A stretch of 64,000 bases of DNA. It comes from Panulirus ornatus. Its lineage: Eukaryota; Arthropoda; Malacostraca; Decapoda; Palinuridae. The notes under the pieces were generated by a model, which was not told where the DNA came from, did not search any database, and was given only the letters and a program-made list of their open reading frames with translations. Numbering within the stretch: position 1 is the stretch's first letter; the number at the start of each line of letters is the position of its first letter. Where the stretch lies: NCBI RefSeq assembly GCF_036320965.1, contig NC_092234.1:47710454-47774453 (forward strand). The letters run 5' to 3'. The position numbers and the translations under genes are program-made. This document shows positions 12,201 to 22,212 of the stretch, in pieces.

Positions 12201-15200
12201 ATGAATAATTTGTTTTCTTTGTATCTCTAGGGAAAACCATTTTTCCAGCAAAATTCTAAGTATCTCACATAGTTTGTCTTATATTTATGATTTCGATTGC
12301 AAAAACATGAAAAGCAATCTTAAATACTGTATTCCTGGTATCAAGAAGGTCCTAAAACCATGTTTTGCTGACATTTTGTACCTTTAATGGACCCTGTGAC
12401 AGTCGGCTCCTTTGAGTGTAACTGCATCTCAAATTAGGGAATATTTGATATAAACATTGTGAATCATTGTTCCTCGAAAGTTCTTCATGTGAATAATTAT
12501 TGCATTGGTTTTCTTCTCTGTAATAAATTTCTTATTTCTCAGGTTCAAGCAAGTAGTTCAGGTCCAAAGTTGTACAAAGGCCCTCTAGATGTTGTAAAGG
12601 TTTTGTATAAGGAAGGTGGAATTCGTAGCATTTACAAGGGCACTTGTGCTACACTTCTACGAGGTACAATTATCTTACTCTTGTTTTATAAACTAAGATA
12701 TTTTTAATTTTAAGAATAGAAGAGTTAACTCTCTTTTGTGTTAGAAGAAAAATTTGTCAACTGTTTCATGTTTTAGAGAGGGGAAAAAGAGAGCGGGAAT
12801 CAAGGTTGAAAACTTCAATCTTTGTTAACTGCCATCCTTCATTAAGGTGCATATAACCTCAGGTATAGGAAGTGCAGGGCCAGTAACCACTTGCAAGTTT
12901 TATTGATTCAAGTTAGGGAGTCATCTGTGAAGGAGATGAATAATATATCAGAAGAATAAAATTGGCATGCAAATTTAGGAAGAGAAATTTGAACCTGTTT
13001 GGTATACATGAGAAAAGGGTAAATGTTGGCAATTTTTTTTTTATGAGGTAAGAAGTTCTGGATTGGATAATGTAAGAATTGTTAGATTTTTGATGAAAGA
13101 TGAATGGTCAAAGATGGTTGTAGTTACGTGAGCTTCATAGGGTTTTAGTCATAAGGTATTAATTAAAGTTAAACTGTGTTAAACTTACTTGTGCAACACG
13201 ACATGAAAGATGAGATTAAGGTTGCATTGTGGAATTAAATTGAAAATTTGTAAAATTAGCTAATGCAATGAGAAACTAATGGGTTTGTGATTAAAGAAAA
13301 AATGAAAAAGTGGAAGATGTAATTACATGAAGGTTTGATATGAAAAGAGAAAATAATGGCAAAAAGAATGGTCAGAATGTATTGCAGCCATTAGCAAGGA
13401 TGTGATATTGTAACTATACCTAAGTCTGGTTATACCCCACCTTGTAATATGCAGTGCAGTTCTGGGCCCCCAACCTAAGTAAATATATTTTTTAATTGGA
13501 AGCAGTGCAATGAAAACCAACAAAATTGATTCCTTACTTAAGTAGGAAATATATGAGGACAGACTGTGAGAATTTAATTTGTTCTCTCATAAGCAGCGTC
13601 AGACTGAAAATTTCTTTTATAGTTATGCCAGAACTACCAATGAGAGGGAATGGTTGAGAACTTAGAGGTGACCAATTTAAACTGGATTGCATGAGAAAAT
13701 TCTTTACTAGTAACCTTATGGATGTATGGAACAAGCTCTCAGGACATGTTCAGAACAGCAACTTATATTTTCAAAGCTATGCTTGATCACCATCCATCAT
13801 TATCCCATACTGAATAATTCTTTTAATCAAGCATCATAACATTATAGTATGTTATGCTACCTTCTCAATAACTAATCTTGCCCTGGCCATGAAGGAATTT
13901 ACCAACTCTGATTAACCCATCTTGCCTGCCTTAAGGGAACAAGAAGGAATTATTATATTATCCTTCCTGATAAGGAGTAATACAGACATGGTAAGACACA
14001 AGGCTGGAGCTCAAAATTATTTTTACCATTGTTTTTATGAGAGGTGAAGGGATGCATATCTTTGGTGATGGGAAGCATGACATATTCACATTTATTTTAC
14101 CCTCTAACTTTCTTATAATAAATTCCCTTCAGTTGTGTTAATTCTGCAAGATAATGTCTTTACTTGTCTGCTGTGTTGCTGGAGGGTGGAGAGAGAGCCT
14201 TTATTTTGCTATCCTTTTCTTCTGCATTTTTTCAGTAATGTTAATTCCAGTCCACCACGCTTGGATTTTGGATCTGCATAGTCTTTGTATCTGTGGATAT
14301 AGATAATTTTCCTGGCGTCACCTTTTTTTTAACGATCCCTTTCTGTACACCATGATGCTGGGTGGTAATTGGTTACCTAAGGATTGACCATTACGGTACC
14401 CTCATCATCCCTAGAACAGTGAAGCTATGGAATTGTGTACCTTCATTTGTCCTTCCCACCTCCTATAACTTATTTATCAATAAGAATCTTTTTGTTAAGT
14501 CACATTTTTCCTTCCTTTCACGTGAGGTGGCATTTGAGTTTAGTCCATGCCATTGTGGTCGCTGAAAAATAAGTGGAATTGATCTTCAAAGATGCCTATA
14601 GAGCCAAGGGAGTGGAGAGGTTAAGGAGTGAAGAATTTAAAAAATGGCATGTCAAGTGCTTAAAAAACTAGCTCATGATACTAAAGTTCCAAGTTTTAGC
14701 CCTTGTCAGGGAGTAAAATGAACTGCAAGATAATGGTTTTTGAACTCCAAAATTTGCAGAATGATTAACTTGCCCTTAAAAAACAATGCAAGTTGTAGAA
14801 GAGTACAAAAATTATGAATTTGATGCCCATGAATAACTCTAATGGTATTGAAGACTTACAGTTAACTGCTAGTGTGATGATTAATCTCGGTCATTTCCTA
14901 CTCACACACGTAACAAGATTACAGTATTCAGTTAGGAATAGTCATGTGAATATTTTCTCTTCTTTACAGAAATAGAGTCACAGTTTGTGCTCAAATTTTA
15001 GTCAGTAGTAGTCATATAATATTCTTAAAAGTTATAGTTGTTTCTCTATAACTTATTGTCTGGAATAAAAATTCAGTAAAACATTGCTTTTCTCTAAACA
15101 TTTTTTTAGTTCTAGAGGAACTGGGAAAAAAAAATTGCTACATCACATAATTAATGTGTAGCAGTTGGCAACTTGATGGTATGCCATTTTGATAACTTTC

Positions 15201-18200
15201 ATTCCCTAAACCTTGATACTTTGGAACTCTACTGTTTCATGTCTTTCCCAGTTACTATGACTAGGTGCATTTTATCTATGTGTTCGTTTATCTATCTATC
15301 TATATCTCTGATGCCTGTTCCCACTGGGAACTCCCTCGAGAGGGTGGCCACAGCAATAGTCTCCATGAATAGTGAACTCTCATGCTGCTTCTTAGCTTTA
15401 GTGTCTCACCCATAACAGGTCAGTGGCAGAGGGCAACTCTAGCACAGTGTTTGCAGTCTCCTACCAAATGTTGCTACTCACTGCATCGTCCTAATGTTCC
15501 TGCCTAACATATTCCTATCAATCTATCTATATCTCTGGTTGTTCCAACTGGATCTCCTTCAAGGGGGTGGCCATGGCAGTAGAGTCTCCATAATTAATCT
15601 CCAGTGCTACTTCTTAGCCAATCAGTGCCTCACCCTTAACAGGCCATTGGCAGAGGACAACTCTTGCGGAGTGTTTGCAGAGGCTTGTACCTAATGTCCT
15701 TACTGATTACTACCTGTATCTTATACCTACTACTTCCACCTAATGTTTCTACAAAATGCTCTTGCCTCAGTGTTCCTTCTTTCTACTTCTATTTACTGCT
15801 CCTACAATTTTGTCAAAAGGCAGGGCTAGCGTATAGTGCTCACCACATGAAAATGTAGAGTTACGAAGAGTGAGGTGTGTGAGTTCAATGTTGGCAAGTG
15901 TTATATATGACAAGGATTGTATGTTTGTGGACAGAATGCCAGAAGTCCCCTTGTGGGTGAGGCAGAAAGAAAAGACAGCTACTTGGGTCAGAGGAGTGCA
16001 ACTTGACAACCACTGAAGTGCTCTAACTCACTACGCAGCTGTCACTAACCCTTCCGATATCCAGGCAGGTAGTACTGGTAATATCCCTCCCTGGTCGTTG
16101 GCTGCCTACCATCTACTACCTACTGCCTAATATTCCTACCTGTTACATCTACCTAATGCCTCTGCCTAAATTTTCCTCCCTTCTACTTCTTATCAATTGC
16201 TCTCGCCATTTTGCCAAAAGGCAGGGATAGCACATAGTGCTCACTGCAGGAAAATCTAAAGTTATGAAGGATGAGTTGTGTGAGTCAAGTGTTGTCAGGT
16301 ATTATGTATGACGAGGAGAGATAATATGTTTGTGGACAGAATGCTAGTATTCCATTTGTGGGTGAGGCAGAAAGAAAAGACAGCTACCTGGGTCAGAAAA
16401 GTGCATTTTGATAATCACTGAAGTGTTGGCTGACTACACAGCTGTCACAGGCAGGTAGCTCTGGTAATATACCTCCCTGGTTGTTAGCAGCCTACCAATT
16501 ACTACAAGTTTTTTTCACTTCCCCTAAAATTCTTAGATACTTTCCCTTGTCTCCTTGTTTTTTCCCCTTTCATTGACTTCTCTTTATTTCAGTTAAAGCC
16601 CAGCCTTAATGGGGATTTTTTCCATGACTTGAGCTTCCAATGTAAATAATTTTTTTGACTTGGTTAGAAAATAGGCTCTGGTTTATTCAGGAGTGTAGAT
16701 CTCAGTGATTATATATTTCTAAAGCAGTTCAGTGTTTAAACTGCTGAATGGTCCTAGTTAGTAGACTGATACTACACCAGTAGTTGTTATTTTTGTTGTT
16801 GTTGCTTATGTGGATATTACTATGTATCATACTCCTAGTAAATTTAATTTCAGTATTATAATGGGTGTGGTTGATCAGTAAAAGACATTGTCATGATGAA
16901 GATATGCATAAAAAAGAGTAATTGAATCTTAAAAATGTTGGAAAGCTTATTTATAATAGGGAAGACTAGAGACTATAGAACTGAGGATGTGCATGAATTT
17001 TCCTGATGGAGTGCTGTAAAGTTATATGTAAAAATATCAAGTATATGATAGTAGAGGGTATTTAAGAAGATATTGTTTACTTTTGATTCTTTATTCAAAA
17101 TTACTGCTGTTGTAATCTCACTTGACAAACAGGCTTATGTCGGAATTTTATATTTCTTTATTAATATTAGTCATTTGTTTTCAAGGGCTTTAAACCTCAC
17201 CCATTGGTTCCACATACACACAGTCAAGCTTTACAAAGTGCGAGATAGAACAGCATGTTACGTATGTAGACTTGAAGGAACATTTGTTTATAATGCATAA
17301 AAAGTTAATTCCCCCTGTAGAGTAGATATTTATGGTGGAGACATGGTATTTTAAACCTTTGGTTTTATAAAGTGTAATACTAAAAGGAAGATGTTTTTTA
17401 CAGATGTGCCAGCATCTGGCATGTATTTCATGACTTATGAATGGCTAAAGCGATCACTGGCTCCTGAGGGCAAGGAAGGAGACTTAAGTCCTCTTCGAAC
17501 CATTGTGGCAGGTGGATTAGCTGGCATGTTCAACTGGCTTGTGGCAATTGGTCCTGATGTTCTCAAAAGCAGGCTGCAAACTGGTACGTGTATATGCATT
17601 TTAATATGAATTAATGGGTATTACTGATAACAGTATTATTTTCTGATACAAGGGATTTATGCCAATTAAATTATATATGATGAACCCTTCAATGTTGGGA
17701 AGTACAGGAATATCATGATACTTGGGCTTTTCAGTTGGGTAAATGTTGTGAGTGGAGATGTTCTGATGTTTAGGTTTCTTTCTCTTTTTCACATATTTTT
17801 TTTTTTACTATTACTTCAAAAAAAAAAAGCTTGAGACTATAGGGGTCCCAACTCAGTATCAAAAGTCAACTTTATCCCCTCGTACTTTATACTAATGGTC
17901 TTTAGATATGTACACTTTTCATAGAATGTTAGGATCTGCATATGGACATCCATACTCGATAAATATAATCCTCTCCTAAGGATGTTTTATCATTTTCTTT
18001 TCTAATTTTTTTTAACCTATCGCTTTTCATCTTTCTTAAGTACATTACACTGACACAAATGACATTCATTTGCACAGAATCCAATCATTATGCTGTTTAT
18101 TTAACCCAGTCTACTGTTAAAGCATCCTAAAATGCTTGTTTTTAGTTTGAAACAGAATGTATGTTTGGAATCAAATTAGGCAGAAATAGTTGGTAGAAGC

Positions 18201-21014
18201 ATTAGGTAGAAGCCTCTGAAAACACTGTGCTGGAGTTGCCCTCTGTCAGTGGCCCGTTAAGGGTGAGGCAATAAAGGCTAAGAAGTGGCACTGGAGTTCA
18301 GCAGTTATGGAGACTTTTGTCATGGCTAACCCCTTGAGGGAGTTTCCAGAGGGAACAGGCATCAAAGATATAGATAGATAAGTTGATAAATAGAATCAAA
18401 TATTGAAGTATACCTTCCATTCTACACAGGACATGTCACCATGACCTCTGGTGTCCAGATCTAGACTCACTCTAAATTTTAAGAGGATCCTACTGGTTGA
18501 ATACATTTTCTTTGATAAGAAGTCAAGTTTTACATAAAAGTATCCCAGGAAATTATTTATTTATTTATTTTGCTTTGTCGCTGTCTCCTGCGTTAGTGAG
18601 GTAGCGCAAGGAAACAGATGAAAGAATGGCTCAACCCACCCCGTACGCATGTATATACATACACGTCCACACACGCAAATATACATATCTATACATCTCA
18701 GCGTATACATATATATACACACACAGACATATACATATATACACATGTACATAATTCATACTGTCTGCCTCTATTCATTTCCATCACCACCCCGCCACAC
18801 ATGAAATAACAACCCCCTCCCCCCTCATGTGTGTGAGGCAGCACTAGAAAAAGACAACAAAGATCACATTCGCTCACACTCAGTCTCTAGCTGTCATGTA
18901 ATAATGCACTGAAACCACAGCTCCCTTACCACATCCAGGCCTCACAGAACTTTCCATGGGTTACCCCAGATGCTTCACATGCCCTGGTTCAATCCATTGA
19001 CAGCACGTCAACCCCGGTATACCACATCGTTCCAGTTCACTCTATTCCTTGCACACCTTTCACCCTCCTGCATGTTCAGGCCCCGATCACTCAAAATCTT
19101 TTTCACTCCATCTTTCCACCTCCAATTTGGTCTTCCACTTCTCCTCGTTCCTTCCACCTCTGACACATATATCCTCTTGGTCAATCTTTCCTTACTCATT
19201 CTCTCCATGTGACCAAACCATTTCAAAACACCCTCTTCTGCTCTCTCAATCACACTCTTTTTATTACCACACATCTCTCTTACCTTTACATTACTTACTC
19301 AATCAAACCACCTCGCATCACATATTGTCCTCAAACATCTCATTTCCAGCACATCCACCCTCCTGCGCACAACTCTATCCATAGCCCACGCCTAGCAACC
19401 ATATAACATTGTTGGAACCACTATTCCTTCAAACATACCCATTTTTGCTTTCCAAGATAATGCTCTCGACTTCCACACATTCTTCAAAGCTCCCAGGACT
19501 TTCGCCCCCTCCCCCACCCTATGATCCACTTCCGCTTCCATGGTTCCATCCGCTGCCAAATCCACTCCCAGATATCTAAAACACTTCACTTCCTCCAGTT
19601 TTTCTCCATTCAAACTTGCCTCCCAACTGACTTGTCCCTCAACCCTACTGTACCTAATAACCTTGCTCTTATTCACATTTACTCTCAGCTTTCTTCTTTC
19701 ACGCACTTTACCAAACTCAGTCACCAGCTTCTGCAGTTTCTCACATGAATCAGCCACCAGTGCTGTATCATCAGTGAACAACAACTGACTCATTTTCCAA
19801 GCTCTCTCATCCACAACAAACTGCATACTTGCCCCTCTTTCCAAAACTCTTGCATTCACCTCCCTAACAACCCCATCCATAAACAAATTAAACAACCATG
19901 AAGACCTCACACACCACTGCCGCAAACCTGCATTCAGGAAATCATAAACAAATATATTCTGAGTTTTTCTTCCTCTGGATTTGTCAAATTTTATAGCTTT
20001 TGACATGTGACATGAGCCAAGCAATTTTTCTGTAGGCTGATAATATTTAATATCTCTTCAGGGATACTTGCATTTCCCTACTCACAAATCTTCCCACAGC
20101 CTGTTACATCAATTTACAATCCCCAAAGAAATATATTATTGATAGGATCTTGGTGTGGATTTTGAATTAGATTGCAGACAAGGATAGGGCAGAGATGGGG
20201 GGCAAGCTAATAGAATGGTAGGGAGTGGAGGGAGAAAGAAGAGTAGGGGGAAGTAGATAGGAGAAAACGGGGATGATAAATAGTGTGGGTAGAGAAAAGA
20301 GTAGGTGGAAGTAGACTGGAGAGAAGGGGGATGATGAATAGTGTGGGTAGAGAAAATGTTGACCGACTGGATAAAAACAAAGTGCATCAACAGAAAAGGT
20401 TATTAGTGAGGTAGATTGAGAGCAAGTGTGAGAATAGTGATAAACTAGCATGGAGTGTGGCGATGGGGAAGAGGATGGGGAAGTAGTATGTGAAGAGATG
20501 AGACAAGCACATGTACAGGTGATGGGAGGAGGAAAGGAATGAAGGATTGAAGAAGGGAGACAGAAGGTAAGGGGAAAAATCAGGGATAGAGAGAAGGCAA
20601 TGGAGCTGTTGTAGAAAGGATTAGAGATGAAGGGGACTCGCATCTTTTCCTTGACCTCTCCCCTCCTTAGAGGCTGTTGCTACATAACCTAACTGTTAAT
20701 GCCTTACTCTCGCTTATCTCGTTTCTCCTTTTCTTGTTCATCTTCACACCCCTGCGCTCTACGTGACCTATGCTCCTTCTCCTTCATTCTCTCTCTTTTC
20801 TTTTCTCTTAATCCTCTGTAGCTTCACCTGTCATAATCCCTTCTCTCATACCTGTGCTTCCTCTTAGCCCCTGAACTCTTCCCTCATCCCTCCTTTCATC
20901 ACCCTGGGCCCATCTGACACCACCTAACAAGAGGCTCTCATCTTACTGAACTTGTCCACCCTCTGCATCCAACACCAGCAGCTCACACCAGTTTGATAGT
21001 AAGCTGATAACACA

Positions 21015-21105
<91 letters not shown>

Positions 21106-22212
21106 TCACAACAGACTGCTTTTTGTCACCACAATCAGTTTGTTTCAATCTGAGTTTGTAGAGACAGTTACAAGAACAGTCCTATACTTACCATTGTGAA
21201 TGTCATAAACAGTCTATGAACAAGTGCACTGTTAAGCAAGTAAACAGTTTAGTTTTCTGTTAGTTAGGCGGGCTGTGTATTTCATCTACTATAATACTGT
21301 AACTATTCATCACTTAATGTTCAGCTATAGTATTTACTCTGTATACATTCCTTTATATCTGCCACCTTGACTGTATAGATATATCTCACTCATGTGCTTA
21401 TCCAGAGTGTGGAAATACCCAGCTCACCTTGATCTCAAGCTCTGTTATGATTAGTTAGCTAATAACAACTGTAATATGACAACTGTCTATCGGTAGGTGA
21501 ATGGCATCACAAATTCAATAAACAGATATATATTTATTCCCTTCAACCTATGTTCTCCTTTTTCCCTAAAAAATCCTTTTCCTCCTTACAGCATTCTCTT
21601 GCACCCTTCATTTCCTTTTGCTGATCTCCTACTTTCTCTTCGTTCTCTCCCTCACCTCACTTATTAATACCCTCCTTACCTTCTATGCTTTCCAACTTCT
21701 TTTTTACAGATATTTCTTCCTTATCTACCCTCTTACAGGCCACTTCTCTCACCCCAAAAATCTCTTTTGCTTTCTATCTAATCTTTCTTTTCATTTTGTT
21801 TCTCCTTTCCATGTATTCTGTCCTTACTCCCTAATATAATTTATCAGTGTGCAGTACCAGTTTTCAATTGCAGGATTTTCTGTTGCATGTTAAATTTGCT
21901 GGGAGGAAGATGCTTTAAATGATTGACCTTTTCTAGTCACTGTCAGTAAGCATGCATTCATTTAAGCAAAACCCTAATTTTGGGCATGTTTGAACATTTA
22001 CAAAAAATATTTTTTTCTCCTCAGCTCCAGAGGGTACATACCCTAATGGTATCCGCAGTGTATTTGTTGAGATCTTGCGCACAGAAGGTCCACGTGCACT
22101 CTTCAAGGGAGCTGCTCCTGTGATGATTCGAGCTTTCCCTGCCAATGCAGCCTGCTTCCTGGGATATGAGGTTGCCATAAAATTCCTCAACTTTATTGCT
22201 CCGAACCTTTAA
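9180..22212 (+). CDS. SLC25A20: Mitochondrial carnitine/acylcarnitine carrier, 5'-partial (5 exons)
   Basis: Exons are 9180-9294, 9980-10176, 12543-12663, 17404-17583 and 22025-22212. All junctions follow GT-AG, and the joined frame is open for 266 codons to TAA at 22210-22212. The family exchanges acylcarnitine for carnitine across the inner mitochondrial membrane, supplying fatty acids to beta-oxidation. The protein aligns almost without gaps to animal SLC25A20: [54 protein letters not shown] and [20 protein letters not shown] are near-diagnostic. The signature of repeat 2 is PGERIK. In repeat 3 the expected Pro is Gly (GPDVLK). Equivalents of human C58, C89, C136 and C283 are present, but C155 is Val. 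The substrate-contact set R178, D179 and R275 (human numbering) is conserved. The N-terminal ~35 residues (helix 1, PLDTVK) must lie on an upstream exon outside the visible part. Confidence 0.95.
9295..9979 (+). other. Intron, 685 bp
   Basis: Starts GTAACT and ends TTTATTAG. It holds AT-rich unique sequence only; short pyrimidine-rich frames near 9555-9880 have no recognisable similarity. Confidence 0.85.
9980..10176 (+). CDS. SLC25A20: Carnitine carrier exon: helices 2-3
   Basis: Completes the Gly codon and encodes 65 residues from [15 protein letters not shown] to GERIKCLLQ. It covers transmembrane helix 2, the intermembrane loop and helix 3 with the signature PGERIK. The Cys after GERIK, a redox-sensitive residue in mammals (C136), is kept. 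The donor is TTACAG|GTAAAT. Confidence 0.96.
10177..12542 (+). other. Intron, 2366 bp
   Basis: Starts GTAAAT and ends ATTTCTCAG. It contains a Tigger/pogo transposase fossil at 11365-11700. The rest is AT-rich with no recognised feature. A - strand frame at 11941-12147 (68 codons) is not recognised and may be another transposon remnant. Confidence 0.85.
11365..11700 (+). pseudogene. Tigger/pogo-like DNA transposase fragment
   Basis: The frame from 11365 reads [20 protein letters not shown], then [20 protein letters not shown]. This is the CENP-B/Psq-type N-terminal helix-turn-helix of Tigger transposases. It continues with [20 protein letters not shown]. Near 11600 the frame shifts, and [20 protein letters not shown] continues in the next frame, matching the usual MEKMERLL..W.EDQNQ segment. 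The DDE catalytic domain is absent, so it cannot act on its own. It sits inside an intron of the carrier gene. Confidence 0.75.
12543..12663 (+). CDS. SLC25A20: Carnitine carrier exon: second matrix helix
   Basis: Encodes 40 residues, starting [20 protein letters not shown] and ending GTCATLLR, plus the first base of the next Asp. It has one residue more than the human protein in the SSSGPK loop. Val replaces the Cys of the mammalian GTLDCAKK segment (C155). The donor is CGAG|GTACAA (phase 1). Confidence 0.94.
13425..13850 (+). pseudogene. Decayed LINE 3' end (CR1/L2-like C-terminus)
   Basis: Broken + strand frames read [11 protein letters not shown], then [36 protein letters not shown] and [12 protein letters not shown]. 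These match the usual C-terminal path of CR1/L2/jockey-type ORF2 (Y.VQFW.P, LR.RY..R, LRGD, FF.NRV...WN.LP). Several stops and frameshifts are present. The clade is inferred from these motifs only. Confidence 0.6.
14040..14270 (+). repeat. Dispersed repeat, also at 30060-30260
   Basis: Shares GGATGCAT.TCTTTGGTG, CATATTCA.AT and a GTGTTGC.GGAGGGTGG..AGAGCCTT segment, in the same order and orientation, with 30060-30260. It may be 3' UTR of the LINE fossil that precedes it. Confidence 0.55.
14360..14570 (+). pseudogene. Decayed LINE C-terminal fragment
   Basis: The frame at 14362-14565 contains [20 protein letters not shown] followed by SYNLFINKN. This resembles the extreme C-terminus of non-LTR ORF2 proteins (PRT..LWN.LP...FP.SYNL..FK..V). 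No flanking RT is recognised, so it may be a second fossil or the end of the one at 13425-13850. Confidence 0.5.
15290..15700 (+). repeat. ~200-bp direct duplication (third copy inverted at 18190-18390)
   Basis: Two copies (about 15295-15480 and 15525-15700) share CTATCTATATCTCTG, GGGGTGGCCA, GTCTCCAT, CCTCACCC.TAACAGG and GCAGAGG.CAACTCT. A third copy at about 18190-18390 is in reverse orientation. All lie in carrier introns. Confidence 0.75.
15800..16500 (+). repeat. ~400-bp tandem duplication
   Basis: The segment from CAAAAGGCAGGG.TAGC (about 15815) recurs at about 16214 with shared GTTTGTGGACAGAATGC, GGGTGAGGCAGAAAGAAAAG and ACAGCTAC.TGGGTCAGA. The period is ~400 bp, with moderate divergence. 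Confidence 0.8.
17404..17583 (+). CDS. SLC25A20: Carnitine carrier exon: helices 4-5
   Basis: Starts by completing Asp, then [17 protein letters not shown] (helix 4), the acidic loop [10 protein letters not shown] and [20 protein letters not shown] with VLKSRLQT (helix 5). The signature PxDxxK reads G-P-D-V-L-K, so the first Pro is Gly. The codons are ATT GGT CCT GAT. The donor is ACTG|GTACGT. Confidence 0.96.
18190..18390 (-). repeat. Inverted copy of the 15290-15700 repeat
   Basis: The reverse complement carries the same order of GGGGT..CCA, GTCTCCAT, CTCACCCTTAACGGG and GAGGGCAACTCCAGCAC segments. Confidence 0.7.
18552..19932 (-). mobile_element. LINE copy h, antisense in a carrier intron
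   Basis: The - strand copy has a long-form 3' UTR, with tail (AAAT)n at 18552-18570. The decayed ORF runs from [20 protein letters not shown] (19932 side) through [13 protein letters not shown] to VVYRG at about 19008. In-frame stops interrupt it: TAG inside the YGC.AWAMD segment near 19394, and TGA for CGA in FDRVSN. The catalytic FADD reads FTDD, so this copy is inactive. It is oriented against the carrier transcript. Confidence 0.85.
20140..20640. repeat. Purine-rich (+ strand) region with a ~62-bp duplication
   Basis: Strongly A/G-biased. The block GAAGTAGA..GGAGA.A..GGGATGAT.AATAGTGTG is repeated at about 20250 and 20310. Long - strand pyrimidine frames (Ser/Pro/Leu rich) follow from composition and are not called as genes. 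Confidence 0.6.
21021..21102. repeat. (GA)n microsatellite
   Basis: About 41 uninterrupted GA units. Confidence 0.98.
22025..22212 (+). CDS. SLC25A20: Carnitine carrier last exon: third matrix helix, helix 6
   Basis: Completes Ala and encodes 61 residues: [20 protein letters not shown], then [20 protein letters not shown] and [17 protein letters not shown], then TAA. It includes the Arg of VMIRAFP (human R275) and the C-terminal APNL typical of this carrier. Confidence 0.97.

Larger units (their letters stand above)
12664..17403 (+). other. Intron, 4740 bp
   Basis: Starts GTACAA and ends TTTTTTACAG. It contains decayed LINE 3' ends (13425-13850, 14360-14570), a dispersed repeat at 14040-14270 and two kinds of local duplication (15290-15700, 15800-16500). 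No host exon was seen. Confidence 0.85.
17584..22024 (+). other. Intron, 4441 bp
   Basis: Starts GTACGT and ends TTTTTTCTCCTCAG. It holds an inverted repeat copy (18190-18390), an antisense LINE copy (18552-19932), a purine-rich tract (20140-20640) and a GA microsatellite (21021-21102). Confidence 0.85.

Noticed and set aside
20136..20643. Pro/Ser-rich - strand frames of 84 and 158 codons
   Set aside because: Caused by the purine bias of the + strand; no start context, splice sites or recognised domain.
21933..22190. 85-codon - strand frame overlapping the last carrier exon
   Set aside because: Antisense shadow of the conserved SLC25A20 exon.
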